Shown: positions 25,009-34,817, counted from the stretch's first letter. The stretch is DNA of 64,000 nucleotides from Rhodoferax potami (GCF_032193805.1 NZ_JAVBIK010000001.1:1943001-2007000), one strand, 5' to 3'. Notes: generated by a model from the sequence alone, not told the origin. A program made the numbers and translations.

Positions 25009-25983
25009 TCAGACCGCTGCGCTGGGCTCCACGCTGAAAGCTTTGCCGTAGACCGTCATGGCAGAGGCTTTCAGCGCTCGCAAAACCACCTCGCCGGCGG
25101 GCGACAAAAGCCGGTCCCGTCGGGTGATGAACCCGAAGGGCTCCATCTCACAAGGCATAGCAACCGGCAAAATCGACATCAGTCCGTGGTTGGCGTAGTA
25201 CCGGGCGACGTCTACCGCCATCACGCTCACCATGTCGCTCTGCTGCATCATTTTGCTGATGAACAGCAGCGCGCTGGTCTCTACGCTGTTCGATGGTTGC
25301 TCCAGCCCGAGCTCCTGAATCATCAGGTCAAACCGGTGGCGCAACATGCTGCCCGCCGGGGGCAAGATCCAGCCAAACTTGAAGACATCATCCAGGCTTG
25401 GTTTGATGGCGGTCAGCAAAGGGTGCCCGGGGCGGGCCACTGCACAAATGGGTTCTTCGGCCACCATTTCGTACCGCAAAGCCGCCTTGTCGTGCTCGGG
25501 TGACAAGCGGCCGACCACGATATCGAGGGTGCCACGGTTCAGTTTTTCGATCAGCACATTGCTGGGTTCGATCTGGATGGTGATCTGCAGGTTCGGGTGG
25601 GCTTGTTTGACTGCTGCCACTGTCGGTGGCAAAAGCGCCAATCCGGGTGCGGTGATGGAGCCAATGTTTACTTGCCCGAACTGTCCGTTTTTGGCGGCCT
25701 GCAATTCCTCGTGGGCCTGATTCAGGCTCGCAAGGGCAGCACGTGCGTGGCGAATCATGGTGTCGCCGTACCAGGTCGGGCGCATGCCGCGGGGCAACCG
25801 CTCAAACAGCGACACTCCCAGCACGTCCTCCAAATCTTTCAGTAATTTAGACGCAGCGGGCTGCGTCATGTTCAGCACTTGCGCCGCCCGGTGGATGTTG
25901 CCCTCCTCTGCCAATGCGACCAATAGCAAAAGCTGCCTAGTTTTGAGCCTTGCACGTAAGAACCAATGGGTGTAATTCGTCAT
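25009..25983 (-). CDS. gbpR: LysR-family regulator, GbpR-like
   Basis: A 324-residue LysR protein. The N-terminal HTH (about 18-75) contains EEGNIHRAAQVLNMTQPAASKLLKDLEDVLG, and a periplasmic-binding-protein-like co-inducer domain spans about 100-305. It is divergent from the chvE-like gene, as GbpR is from the sugar-binding-protein genes of Azospirillum and Agrobacterium, where it activates uptake in response to sugars. Residues such as LFERLPRGMRPTWYGD are typical of that branch. It probably controls both the transporter and the pentose genes; shared CTATATTG motifs lie in both divergent spacers. Confidence 0.82.
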   Translation of the reverse strand: MTNYTHWFLRARLKTRQLLLLVALAEEGNIHRAAQVLNMTQPAASKLLKDLEDVLGVSLFERLPRGMRPTWYGDTMIRHARAALASLNQAHEELQAAKNGQFGQVNIGSITAPGLALLPPTVAAVKQAHPNLQITIQIEPSNVLIEKLNRGTLDIVVGRLSPEHDKAALRYEMVAEEPICAVARPGHPLLTAIKPSLDDVFKFGWILPPAGSMLRHRFDLMIQELGLEQPSNSVETSALLFISKMMQQSDMVSVMAVDVARYYANHGLMSILPVAMPCEMEPFGFITRRDRLLSPAGEVVLRALKASAMTVYGKAFSVEPSAAV

Positions 25984-26129
25984 TTAGGGTTAGCACCAAT
26001 CTGCGTTTACATATCAAATAAGCCTCAAACTATATTGGAAATAAATCAATGTGGTCAGTAAGATTTGCCGCCTGAGCCGAAAAGGCGAAGACGTATCTGA
26101 CAGAAGCAATCAAACACAGGAGACATTCC
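25984..26129. promoter_or_regulatory. Divergent gbpR / chvE promoter region
   Basis: A/T-rich spacer with ATATCAAAT (about 26011-26019) and CTATATTGGAAAT (26030-26042). The octamer CTATATTG also occurs at 24190-24197 between the dehydratase and the sugar dehydrogenase. A GGAGA ribosome site precedes chvE. A LysR site is expected here; the exact bases are inferred. Confidence 0.5.
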
Positions 26130-27206
26130 ATGACAGCACGTAGAACCACCCTCAAGGTACTTGCAGCAAGCCTTGCAATGGGTCTGGCCTTTGGCACCAC
26201 CGCAGTGCAAGCACAAGACAAAGGCCTGGTCGGCGTAGCCATGCCTACCAAGAGCTCTACCCGCTGGATCAGCGACGGCAACAGCATGGTTGCCGCTTTG
26301 GCTGCCAAAGGCTACAAGGCCGATCTGCAATACGCAGAGGACGACATCCCCAACCAGTTGGCCCAGATCGAAAACATGATTACCAAGGGTGCCAAGGTGT
26401 TGGTGATTGCCGCGATCGACGGCACCACCCTGACCAACGTGCTGCAAAAAGCCGCTGACAAGGGCATCAAGATCATTTCTTATGACCGCCTGATCGTCGG
26501 TTCTAAAAACGTCGATTACTACGCCACATTCGACAACTTCCAAGTGGGCGTGCTGCAAGCACAGTCTCTGGAAAAGGCATTGGGTCTGAAAGAGGGCAAA
26601 GGGCCTTTCAACATCGAATTGTTCGGTGGCTCTGCTGACGACAACAATGCGTTCTTCTTCTATGACGGCGCTATGTCCGTGTTGGACCCGTACATCAAGT
26701 CCGGCAAGTTGGTGGTTCGCTCCAAGCAAACCGGCATGCAAAAAGTGGCAACCCTGCGTTGGGACGGCCAAGTGGCCCAGTCCCGCATGGAAAACCTGTT
26801 GAGCGCTTTCTACGGCAAGGACAAAGTCCACGCAGTACTGTCGCCCTATGATGGCCTCTCGATCGGCATCATCTCCGCACTCAAAGGCGTCGGTTACGGC
26901 ACTGCGGCCCAACCTATGCCCTTCGTGAGCGGCCAAGACGCGGAAGTACCTTCTGTGAAGTCCATCCTTCGCAAGGAACAGTACTCCACTATCTTCAAGG
27001 ACACCCGCGAGTTGGCCAAGGTAACTGCCAACATGGTGGACGCAGTCATGTCCGGCAAGCAGCCTGAAATCAATGACACCAAGACCTATAACAACAAGGT
27101 CAAGGTGGTGCCTTCCTACTTGCTCAAGCCTGTGGCTGTGGACTTGTCCAACTACAAGCAAGTATTGGTAGGTAGCGGTTACATCAAAGAAGAGCAGCTG
27201 AAGTAA
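26130..27206 (+). CDS. chvE: Periplasmic multiple-sugar-binding protein ChvE
   Basis: A 358-residue binding protein with a signal peptide ending at TAVQAQ (about residue 28). The mature start [15 protein letters not shown], the [19 protein letters not shown] region and [30 protein letters not shown] are hallmarks of ChvE/SbpA, which bind arabinose, xylose, galactose and glucose. It feeds GguA-GguB encoded downstream after a terminator-like hairpin at 27227-27255. Expression is probably activated by the divergent GbpR-like protein. A second ChvE-like protein is encoded at 33627. Confidence 0.93.
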   Translation: MTARRTTLKVLAASLAMGLAFGTTAVQAQDKGLVGVAMPTKSSTRWISDGNSMVAALAAKGYKADLQYAEDDIPNQLAQIENMITKGAKVLVIAAIDGTTLTNVLQKAADKGIKIISYDRLIVGSKNVDYYATFDNFQVGVLQAQSLEKALGLKEGKGPFNIELFGGSADDNNAFFFYDGAMSVLDPYIKSGKLVVRSKQTGMQKVATLRWDGQVAQSRMENLLSAFYGKDKVHAVLSPYDGLSIGIISALKGVGYGTAAQPMPFVSGQDAEVPSVKSILRKEQYSTIFKDTRELAKVTANMVDAVMSGKQPEINDTKTYNNKVKVVPSYLLKPVAVDLSNYKQVLVGSGYIKEEQLK

Positions 27207-27226
27207 TCTTTAGCGGCGGTAAAGAG

Positions 27227-27255
27227 GCCCTGTGCCCCACAGCACAGGGCTTTTT
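27227..27255 (+). terminator. Hairpin terminator/attenuator after chvE
   Basis: GCCCTGTGC-cccaca-GCACAGGGC followed by TTTTT. It sits between chvE and gguA, so partial readthrough would give more binding protein than transporter. Confidence 0.85.
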
Positions 27256-27293
27256 ACATTCTTCTGGTTCAAGAGAACGATCGTTGAGGCACC

Positions 27294-28826
27294 ATGGCTG
27301 AACCCATTTTAGAAATGCGTGGAATGCGCAAGACATTCCACGGCGTGACCGCCCTAAGCAATGTGAACCTCACAGTGCAAGAAGGCCAGATCCACGCCGT
27401 CGTCGGCGAAAACGGCGCCGGCAAATCCACCCTGATGAAAGTGTTGAGCGGTGTCTACCCCCACGGCGACTACGAAGGCACCATCCGCTACCAGGGCGAA
27501 GAATGCCGCTTCCGCGGCATACACGACAGTGAAGAAAAAGGCATCATCATCATTCACCAGGAGCTGGCCCTGGTGCCCCTGCTGTCGATTACGGAAAACA
27601 TCTTCCTCGGCAATGAACAGGCCAAAGGTGGCGTGATTGACTGGAACGCGTCTTACGTCAAAACCCAGGCTTTGCTGAAAAAAGTCGGCTTGAAAGAGTC
27701 CCCCGACACCCTGATTACTAATTTGGGTGTAGGTAAACAGCAGCTCATCGAGATTGCCAAAGCGCTGTCCAAAGAGGTCAAACTTCTGATCCTCGATGAG
27801 CCTACCGCCAGTCTGAATGAGACCGACAGCGATGCGCTGCTGGAGCTGCTGCTCGAGCTCAAGCGCCAGGGCATTTCCTGCATCTTGATTTCGCACAAGC
27901 TCAACGAGATCTCCAAGGTCGCAGACGCCATTACGGTGCTACGAGACGGTGCAACCGTGGCTTCACTGGATTGCCGCGCGGAACCCGTCAGTGAAGACCT
28001 CATCATCCGCCACATGGTCGGGCGTGAAATGGCAGATCGCTACCCCAAGCGCACACCCCATGTGGGTGACACGGTGTTTGAAGTGCGCGACTGGGTGGTG
28101 CACCACGCGATTCACCCCGAGCGCAAAGTCATCAAGGGCGTGAACCTGCACGTGAAACGCGGCGAAATTGTCGGTATTGCCGGTCTCATGGGCGCAGGCC
28201 GTACCGAACTGGCCATGAGTATTTTCGGCCGTACCTATGGCCAGAACATCAGCGGCAAAGTGCTGCTCAATGGCAAAGAAGTCGACACCAGCACGGTGCA
28301 AAAAGCGATTGACCACGGCATCGCCTATGTCACCGAAGACCGCAAGGGCTACGGACTGGTGCTGGACGAAACCATTGCCTGGAACACCACGCTCGCCAAC
28401 CTGCCCGCCGTGGCAAAGAGGACGGTGGTCGACGAAGGTCGCGAGTTCAACGTGGCCCAGGACTTCCGCAAAAAGCTCAACATCCGCAGCCCCAATGTAT
28501 TTGCCCGCACGGTTAACTTGTCGGGTGGCAATCAGCAAAAAGTGGTGCTGAGCAAGTGGCTGTTTTCGGAGCCCGAAGTGCTCATCCTCGATGAGCCAAC
28601 CCGCGGCATCGACGTGGGTGCCAAGTATGAGATCTACACCATCATCGCGCAGCTCGCCGCCGAGGGGAAATGCGTGCTGATGATCTCCAGCGAGATGCCC
28701 GAGTTGCTGGGCATGTGCGACCGGATCTGTGTATTGAATGAAGGCGCCTTTGTAGCGGAATTCCCGGCTGCAGAGGCAACACAAGAAAAAATTATGCGTT
28801 CCATCGTGACGTCAGGAGTGAACTGA
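27294..28826 (+). CDS. gguA: Sugar ABC transporter ATPase GguA (tandem domains)
   Basis: A 510-residue ATPase with two fused ABC domains, as in MglA/XylG. Domain 1 has Walker [10 protein letters not shown] (about 38-46) and Walker [13 protein letters not shown]. Domain 2 has a degenerate Walker [10 protein letters not shown], the signature LSGGNQQKV and [14 protein letters not shown]. The degenerate second P-loop is normal for this class. ATG 27294 lies 87 bp after chvE; the stop is followed after 1 nt by the gguB ATG. It energises uptake of sugars delivered by ChvE. Confidence 0.93.
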   Translation: MAEPILEMRGMRKTFHGVTALSNVNLTVQEGQIHAVVGENGAGKSTLMKVLSGVYPHGDYEGTIRYQGEECRFRGIHDSEEKGIIIIHQELALVPLLSITENIFLGNEQAKGGVIDWNASYVKTQALLKKVGLKESPDTLITNLGVGKQQLIEIAKALSKEVKLLILDEPTASLNETDSDALLELLLELKRQGISCILISHKLNEISKVADAITVLRDGATVASLDCRAEPVSEDLIIRHMVGREMADRYPKRTPHVGDTVFEVRDWVVHHAIHPERKVIKGVNLHVKRGEIVGIAGLMGAGRTELAMSIFGRTYGQNISGKVLLNGKEVDTSTVQKAIDHGIAYVTEDRKGYGLVLDETIAWNTTLANLPAVAKRTVVDEGREFNVAQDFRKKLNIRSPNVFARTVNLSGGNQQKVVLSKWLFSEPEVLILDEPTRGIDVGAKYEIYTIIAQLAAEGKCVLMISSEMPELLGMCDRICVLNEGAFVAEFPAAEATQEKIMRSIVTSGVN

Positions 28827-28827
28827 A

Positions 28828-30021
28828 ATGACAAGCACAACCCCGGAAACAAACGCCCCCGCTACCGGCGGCGGCATGGCTTTCCTGAAAAGCAATCTGC
28901 GTGAATACGGCCTGCTGATTTCTCTGGTCATCATCATGGTGTTCTTCCAGGTGCAGACCGATGGCACCTTGTTTCAGCCCCTGAATCTGACCAACCTGAT
29001 CCTGCAAAACAGCTACATCATTGTGATGGCGCTGGGCATGCTGCTGGTCATCGTGGCCGGTCACATTGATCTGTCGGTGGGCTCAGTGTGCGGCTTCGTT
29101 GGAGCAGTGGCGGCGGTGCTGATGGTGAACTACAACTGGCACTATGTGCCTGCCACCATCGTCTGCCTGATTTTGGGTGGATTGATTGGGGCCGCTCAAG
29201 GCTATTGGGTCGCGTTTTACAAAATCCCTTCTTTCATTGTCACTCTGGCCGGCATGTTGGTTTTCAAGGGACTGGCCCTCGCAGTGCTGGAGGGCGCGTC
29301 AGTGGGCCCCTTCCCACCGGAGTTCCAATTGCTCAGCACGGGCTTCATTCCGGATCCATTTGCGGGCGAGACCTTGCGCGTTGCCACACTGGTAGTCGGC
29401 CTAGTGATCGCCTTGATGATGCTGGTGAGCAAAGTGCGTGGTCGTGCAAATCGTGCAGCGCATGGCATGGAAAACGAACCCGTTCTGTTGTTCGGAATCA
29501 CCAACCTGATCTTCATCGGCATGATCGTGGCCTTCAGCTACCAGCTGGCGTCTTACAAAGGTCTGCCCAACGTGCTGGTCGTCATGCTGCTGTTGATGCT
29601 GGTGTATGACTTTGTGGCGTCCCGCACCACCATCGGTCGCCGCATTTACGCACTGGGCGGTAACGAAAAAGCCGCCAAATTGTCAGGTATCCGTACAGAG
29701 CGCCTCACGTTCTACACCTTCATCAATATGGGCGTCTTGGCCGCTCTTGCCGGACTCATCTTTGCAGCCCGTTTGAATACCGCTACGCCCAAAGCGGGTC
29801 TGGGCTTTGAGCTCGACGTGATTGCCGCCTGCTTTATCGGTGGCGCCTCCGCCTCCGGCGGCGTGGGCAAAGTGTTGGGCGCAGTGATCGGCGCTTTCAT
29901 CATGGGCGTCATGAACAACGGCATGTCCATCATGGGCATCGGCATTGATTGGCAACAGGTCATCAAAGGCCTGGTCTTGTTGGCAGCCGTCTGCTTCGAC
30001 GTCTACAACAAAAACAAATAA
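28828..30021 (+). CDS. gguB: Sugar ABC transporter permease GguB
   Basis: A 397-residue inner-membrane permease of the RbsC/XylH class, with about ten hydrophobic segments. The motif LGMLLVIVAGHIDLSVGSVCGFVGA and the later ALGGNEKAAKLSGIRTERLTFYTFINMG and ACFIGGASASGGVGKVLGAVIGAFIMGVM are characteristic. Length and the split loop around 190-230 match GguB/MmsB. It follows gguA directly, and a DHDPS-family gene follows 9 nt later, so transport and catabolism genes are cotranscribed. Confidence 0.93.
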   Translation: MTSTTPETNAPATGGGMAFLKSNLREYGLLISLVIIMVFFQVQTDGTLFQPLNLTNLILQNSYIIVMALGMLLVIVAGHIDLSVGSVCGFVGAVAAVLMVNYNWHYVPATIVCLILGGLIGAAQGYWVAFYKIPSFIVTLAGMLVFKGLALAVLEGASVGPFPPEFQLLSTGFIPDPFAGETLRVATLVVGLVIALMMLVSKVRGRANRAAHGMENEPVLLFGITNLIFIGMIVAFSYQLASYKGLPNVLVVMLLLMLVYDFVASRTTIGRRIYALGGNEKAAKLSGIRTERLTFYTFINMGVLAALAGLIFAARLNTATPKAGLGFELDVIAACFIGGASASGGVGKVLGAVIGAFIMGVMNNGMSIMGIGIDWQQVIKGLVLLAAVCFDVYNKNK

Positions 30022-30030
30022 GGACTCACT

Positions 30031-30960
30031 ATGTATTCCGCTTCAAACGCCCGCTACAAGGGTGTGTTCCCTGTCGTTCCTACGACCTTCAATGACGCCG
30101 GCGAGCTGGACCTTGAAAGCCAGAAACGTTGCGTTGACTTCATGATCGAGGCCGGCTCCACCGGCCTGTGCATCCTGGCCAACTTCTCCGAGCAGTTTGT
30201 GCTGGCCGATGCCGAGCGCGAAGTGCTCACCAAAACCATCCTCGCGCATGTGAACGGCCGGGTGCCCGTCATCGTAACCACCACCCATTTCAGCACCCAG
30301 GTCACCATTGCGCGCAGTGTGCAGGCCCAGCAGCTGGGAGCCTCCATGGTCATGGTCATGCCACCGTACCACGGTGCCACTATTCGTGTACCCGAAGGCC
30401 AGATTTACGAATACTTCGCCCGCCTGTCGGATGCGATTGATATTCCCATCATGATCCAGGACGCACCGGTAAGCGGCACGCCCCTGTCGGTGCCTTTCCT
30501 GGCCCGCATGGCGCAAGAGATCAAGCAGGTGTCGTATTTCAAGATTGAAACTGCAGGTGCTGCCTCCAAGCTGCGCGAGCTCATCCGCGTGGGCGGTGCG
30601 GCCATTGAAGGCCCGTGGGATGGTGAAGAGGCCATCACCCTCATGCCCGATCTGGACGCCGGTGCCACCGGCGCCATGACCGGCGGTGCCTACCCCGACG
30701 GCATCCGCAAGATTGTGGACGCCTATGCCGCCGGCCGTCGTGACGAGGCCGCCGCCCACTACCAGCAGTGGCTGCCACTCATCAATTTTGAAAACCGCCA
30801 GGGCGGCATACTCACTGCCAAGGCCCTGATGAAAGAAGGTGGTGTGATCTCTAGCGAAGCCGGCCGCCATCCTTTTCCCGCCATGCACCCCGACACCCGT
30901 GCCGGTCTGATGGATACGGCCAAGCGTCTGGACCCCATGGTGTTGCGCTGGGGCCGGTAA
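30031..30960 (+). CDS. 2-keto-3-deoxy-L-arabonate dehydratase (AraD; DHDPS family)
   Basis: A 309-residue aldolase-type TIM-barrel protein of the DHDPS/NAL family. The Schiff-base lysine is in YFKIETAGAA. The sequence (GVFPVVPTTFNDAGELDLESQKRCVDFMIEAG..., ILANFSEQFVL, EGPWDGEEAITLMPDL, LINFENRQGGILTAKALM) closely follows L-2-keto-3-deoxyarabonate dehydratase of Azospirillum as I remember it. It would convert the keto-deoxy acid to 2-oxoglutarate semialdehyde for the dehydrogenase at 32170. AAGGA precedes ATG 30031. Activity on the D-enantiomer from xylose is uncertain. Confidence 0.85.
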   Translation: MYSASNARYKGVFPVVPTTFNDAGELDLESQKRCVDFMIEAGSTGLCILANFSEQFVLADAEREVLTKTILAHVNGRVPVIVTTTHFSTQVTIARSVQAQQLGASMVMVMPPYHGATIRVPEGQIYEYFARLSDAIDIPIMIQDAPVSGTPLSVPFLARMAQEIKQVSYFKIETAGAASKLRELIRVGGAAIEGPWDGEEAITLMPDLDAGATGAMTGGAYPDGIRKIVDAYAAGRRDEAAAHYQQWLPLINFENRQGGILTAKALMKEGGVISSEAGRHPFPAMHPDTRAGLMDTAKRLDPMVLRWGR

Positions 30961-30992
30961 ACCCGCTTACTACCATGCAAGGACCCCGCCCC

Positions 30993-32153
30993 ATGTCAGA
31001 AAACACCGTCTTCCAACTCCTGGGTCGCCGCTTGCGGCTGGCCGTGATCGGTGGGGGCCCCGGTTCCTTCATAGGCGCCATGCACCGCCAAGCCGCGCGG
31101 CTGGATGACCGGTATGAGCTGGTGGCCGCAGCGCTGTCATCAGACCCCGAGCGATCCAAAGCCGGCGGCCAAAGCATCGGTGTTCCAGCAGACCGCTGTT
31201 ACGCCGATGGCACCGCTTTGATCGAGGCCGAAGCTCGTCGCGCCGATGGTGCCGAGGTCGTGGCCATCATGACGCCCAATGACAGCCATTTCCGCTTTTC
31301 TATGCTCGCGCTGGAACACGGCATGGATGTCATTTGCGACAAGCCCATGACTAACACCCTGCAAGAAGCCGAGGCGCTCCACGCCAAAGTGCAGAGCAGC
31401 GGACGCGTGTTTTGCCTGACCCACAACTACACCGGCTACCCCATGGTGCGCCAAGCCAAGGCCATGGTGATGGACGGCTTACTGGGCGATATCCGCCTGG
31501 TGCAAGTGGAATACGTGCAGGGTGGTCGGGCCAAAGGCGGCCCTGGCCGCAAGGCCTGGAAAGAAGACCCGGCCCGTGGCGGCCCCTCGCTCGTCATGGG
31601 CGATATCGGCACCCACGCGCACAACCTGCTGCGCTTTATCACCGGGCTCGAAGTCGCCGAGGTGGCTGCCGATGTAGGCACCATCGTGCCCGACCGCATC
31701 ACCCACGACTACGCCGGCGCCATGCTGCGTATGAGCAATGGTGCGCGCGGCAGCTTCTGGGTCACACAGGCTGCAGCCGGTGTGGAAAACGGCTTGCGCA
31801 TCCGCGTGAGCGGCTCGCTCGGCAGTGTGGAGTGGCACCAGGAGCACCCGCAGGTGCTGCAATTCAAACCGCTGGATGCACCCGCCCAAGTGCGCACGCC
31901 CAACGGCCCCGGCACTTTGCCCCTGGCGGCCCGCGCCTCGCGCATCGTGGCGGGTCACCCAGAAGGCTTTCACGAAGCGTTTGCCAACCTATACACCAAT
32001 GCGGCAGACACCATTGCCGCGCAGCGCAGTGGCAACACGCCAGACCCGCTAAACCTGTTTTTCCCGAATGCGACCGACGGCTTGCAAGGCATCCGCTTTG
32101 TGGCCGCCGCCATCGAGTCCAGCCGCCACAACGGCGCCTGGACCACCGTTTAA
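30993..32153 (+). CDS. Gfo/Idh/MocA-family oxidoreductase
   Basis: A 386-residue NAD(P)-dependent oxidoreductase. The N-terminal Rossmann fold opens LRLAVIGGGPGSFIGAMHR, the conserved Lys is in CDKPMTNTLQEAEALH and the C-terminal alpha/beta domain has GGPSLVMGDIGTHAHNLLRFITG. Such enzymes oxidise sugars, inositols or derivatives; in Azospirillum the L-arabinose dehydrogenase belongs to this family, so this may be a second sugar dehydrogenase beside the SDR. ATG 30993 is preferred over 30975 because AAGGA lies 10-14 nt before it. It is in the pentose operon between the dehydratase and the aldehyde dehydrogenase. Confidence 0.83.
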   Translation: MSENTVFQLLGRRLRLAVIGGGPGSFIGAMHRQAARLDDRYELVAAALSSDPERSKAGGQSIGVPADRCYADGTALIEAEARRADGAEVVAIMTPNDSHFRFSMLALEHGMDVICDKPMTNTLQEAEALHAKVQSSGRVFCLTHNYTGYPMVRQAKAMVMDGLLGDIRLVQVEYVQGGRAKGGPGRKAWKEDPARGGPSLVMGDIGTHAHNLLRFITGLEVAEVAADVGTIVPDRITHDYAGAMLRMSNGARGSFWVTQAAAGVENGLRIRVSGSLGSVEWHQEHPQVLQFKPLDAPAQVRTPNGPGTLPLAARASRIVAGHPEGFHEAFANLYTNAADTIAAQRSGNTPDPLNLFFPNATDGLQGIRFVAAAIESSRHNGAWTTV

Positions 32154-32169
32154 CTAACCTCATCACACC

Positions 32170-33609
32170 ATGACCACCCAACACAACAACCTGATCAATG
32201 GCGAATGGCTCGCCGGCACTGGCTACTCGGCCAACATCAATCCCTCCAACCTCGCTGATGTGGTGGGTGAGTACGCCCAAGCCGACGTGGCCCAACTCAA
32301 CGCCGCGGTGGCCGCCGCCCAAAAGGCTTTCCCCGCCTGGTCTACCGGTGGTATTCAGGCCCGCGCTGACGCGCTGGACAAAATTGGGACCGAAATCCTC
32401 GCCCGCAAAGAAGAGCTGGGCACCCTGCTCTCCCGCGAAGAGGGCAAGACCCGCGCTGAAGGCATTGGCGAAGCGGCCCGTGCCGGCAACATCTTCAAGT
32501 TCTTTGCCGGTGAGTGCCTGCGCCTGGCCGGTGAAACATTGCCCTCGGTGCGCCCCGGTATCGGCGTGGAAGTCACCCGCGAGCCCTTGGGCGTGATCGG
32601 CCTGATCACTCCCTGGAACTTTCCCATTGCTATTCCCGCTTGGAAGATTGCACCTGCATTGGCCTATGGCAACTGCGTAGTCTTGAAGCCTGCAGACCTG
32701 GTGCCCGGCTGTGCCTGGGCGCTGGCCGACATCATCTATCGCAGCGGCATCCCCGCCGGTGTGTTCAACCTCGTCATGGGCTCGGGCCGCGTGATTGGTG
32801 ATGCCTTGGTCAACCACCCCGGCATCACTGCGGTGAGCTTCACTGGCTCGGTAGGCGTGGGCCAGCGCATTGCCGCCGCCTGTGCCGGTCACATGAAAAA
32901 AGTGCAGTTGGAAATGGGTGGAAAAAACCCGCAAGTGGTGCTGGACGATGCCGACCTCAACGTGGCGGTCGAGCTCAGTGTGCAAAGCGCCTTCTACTCC
33001 ACCGGCCAGCGCTGCACCGCGTCCAGCCGCCTGATCGTGACCGACAAAATTTACCCCGCTTTCATCGCAGCCATGCAAAAACGCATGGCCGCCATCAAAG
33101 TGGGCGACGCGCTTGCTGCGGGCACCGACATTGGCCCCGTGGTGTCCCAAGCCCAGTTGGAACAAGATTTGTCGTATGTGGAAATCGGCAAAGCCGAAGG
33201 AGCTACGCTGCTCGCGGGTGGAGAACGCCTCACGCGCGAGACCGAGGGCTTCTACATGGCCCCGGCCCTGCTGGTGGACAGTACCCCGTCCATGCGCATC
33301 AACCGCGAAGAAATCTTCGGCCCGGTGGCTAGCGTGATCCGCGTCAAAGACTACGAAGAGGCCTTGGCCGTAGCCAACGACACGCCTTTCGGCCTGTCTG
33401 CCGGCATTGCCACCACCAGCCTCAAATACGCCACCCACTTCAAACGCCACAGCCAGGCGGGCATGGTGATGGTCAACCTGCCCACTGCGGGTGTGGACTA
33501 CCACGTGCCCTTTGGCGGGCGCAAAGGCAGCAGCTACGGCTCGCGCGAGCAGGGCAAATACGCGGCCGAATTCTTCACCACGGTGAAGACGGCTTACACA
33601 CTGGCATAA
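32170..33609 (+). CDS. 2-oxoglutarate semialdehyde dehydrogenase (AraE-like)
   Basis: A 479-residue aldehyde dehydrogenase. NAD-site motif TPWNFPIAIPAWKIAPAL, general base Glu in LEMGGKNPQ, catalytic Cys in STGQRCTASSRL and EIFGPVASV near the end. It would oxidise 2,5-dioxopentanoate to 2-oxoglutarate, the last step of the Weimberg-type route. The family is certain, and the substrate is inferred from its place after the keto-deoxy-arabonate dehydratase. It lies 16 nt after the Gfo/Idh gene and 17 nt before a second sugar-binding protein gene. Confidence 0.88.
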   Translation: MTTQHNNLINGEWLAGTGYSANINPSNLADVVGEYAQADVAQLNAAVAAAQKAFPAWSTGGIQARADALDKIGTEILARKEELGTLLSREEGKTRAEGIGEAARAGNIFKFFAGECLRLAGETLPSVRPGIGVEVTREPLGVIGLITPWNFPIAIPAWKIAPALAYGNCVVLKPADLVPGCAWALADIIYRSGIPAGVFNLVMGSGRVIGDALVNHPGITAVSFTGSVGVGQRIAAACAGHMKKVQLEMGGKNPQVVLDDADLNVAVELSVQSAFYSTGQRCTASSRLIVTDKIYPAFIAAMQKRMAAIKVGDALAAGTDIGPVVSQAQLEQDLSYVEIGKAEGATLLAGGERLTRETEGFYMAPALLVDSTPSMRINREEIFGPVASVIRVKDYEEALAVANDTPFGLSAGIATTSLKYATHFKRHSQAGMVMVNLPTAGVDYHVPFGGRKGSSYGSREQGKYAAEFFTTVKTAYTLA

Positions 33610-33626
33610 GCAGCAAGGCCCCCCGC

Positions 33627-34691
33627 ATGCGCACCCTTCGACGGATCTTTTTGAGCAGTTTGTTGTTGGTGTCCATGCCGTGGGCCCAGGCGCAGAACAG
33701 CAAGGGCGGTGTGGGCATCCTGATGCCCACCGTCACCTCCCAGCGCTGGGTGGTAGACGGCCTGGCCATGGTGCGTGCCATGGACAAGTTGGGCTACCGC
33801 CCTGACCTCAAATACGCCAACGACGATGTCGCCACCCAGATCGCCCAAACCGAGGAGATGCTTAAAAGCTCCGACATGAAGGTGCTGGTCATCGGCGCCA
33901 TCGACGGCAGCAAGCTCGCCCCCGTGTTGAAGAAAGCGGCTGACCGGCAAATCAAGGTCATTGCGTATGACCGCCTGATCCGCGACACCCCCTATGTGGA
34001 CTACTACGCCACCTTTGACAACTTTCAGGTGGGCGTGTTGCAGGGGAGTTACATCATTGAGCACCTTGGCGTCGACAAAGGCAAAGGCCCGTTCACCATC
34101 GAACTGTTTGGTGGTTCGTCCGACGACAACAACGCCTTCTTTTTTTATGACGGCGCCATGTCGGTGCTCAAACCGTATATCGACAAAGGTCGCCTGGTGG
34201 TGGGCTCCGGCCAAATGGGCATGGAGAAGGTGGCCACCCAGCGCTGGAGCGGCTCGGTAGCCCGTGCCCGCCTGGTGCAGATCCTGGACAAGCACTACAC
34301 CAAGCAGCGCCTGGACGCGCTGCTCTCGCCCTACGACGGCATCAGCATGGAGCTGATCACCGCCATGAAAAAAGCCAACTACGGCCAAGCCGGTCAGCCC
34401 CTGCCGGTAGTCACCGGGCAGGACGCCGAGATGCCCTCGGTGCGTTCCATCATCCGGGGCGAGCAAACGTCTACGGTGTTCAAAGACAACCGCGAATTGG
34501 CCCAGGTCGTCACCACCATGGTGGACGCTATTTTTTCGGGCAAAAAACCCACGATCAACGACGAAAAAACCTACAACAACGGCCAAAAAATCGTGCCCGC
34601 GTTTCTGCTCAAGCCTGCGGTGGTCGATGTCAACAACTGGCGCGCCACGCTGGTGAACTCGGGCTACTACAAGCCCGACCAGTTCCGCTAA
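33627..34691 (+). CDS. Second ChvE-like periplasmic sugar-binding protein
   Basis: A 354-residue paralogue of the ChvE at 26130. The signal peptide MRTLRRIFLSSLLLVSMPW ends near AQAQ; then GVGILMPTVTSQRW, DLKYANDDVATQIAQTEEM and [30 protein letters not shown] follow. It lacks its own ATPase and permease and probably shares GguAB. Differences near the N-terminus (TVTSQRWVVDG against [11 protein letters not shown]) touch the ligand pocket, so a different sugar preference is plausible. A strong terminator follows at 34717-34742, closing the operon. Confidence 0.88.
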   Translation: MRTLRRIFLSSLLLVSMPWAQAQNSKGGVGILMPTVTSQRWVVDGLAMVRAMDKLGYRPDLKYANDDVATQIAQTEEMLKSSDMKVLVIGAIDGSKLAPVLKKAADRQIKVIAYDRLIRDTPYVDYYATFDNFQVGVLQGSYIIEHLGVDKGKGPFTIELFGGSSDDNNAFFFYDGAMSVLKPYIDKGRLVVGSGQMGMEKVATQRWSGSVARARLVQILDKHYTKQRLDALLSPYDGISMELITAMKKANYGQAGQPLPVVTGQDAEMPSVRSIIRGEQTSTVFKDNRELAQVVTTMVDAIFSGKKPTINDEKTYNNGQKIVPAFLLKPAVVDVNNWRATLVNSGYYKPDQFR

Positions 34692-34716
34692 GCCCGCTCC
34701 TTGCCGGCCCCCGCAT

Positions 34717-34742
34717 AGCCCCCTCGTGCAGGGGGCTTTTTT
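34717..34742 (+). terminator. Terminator of the pentose operon
   Basis: AGCCCCCT-cgtgc-AGGGGGCT followed by TTTTT, 26 nt after the stop of the second sugar-binding protein gene. Confidence 0.9.
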
Positions 34743-34817
34743 ACGCGCGTGCCACGCGGTGCTGCTAAGGTTCGGCATCAGGCCCCGGTCGCGGGCCGCG
34801 CATACAGGGGAACCCAC

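Noticed and set aside
31864..33504. 546-codon frame opposite the aldehyde dehydrogenase
   Set aside because: Spans two sense genes and shows no domain; explained by codon bias.
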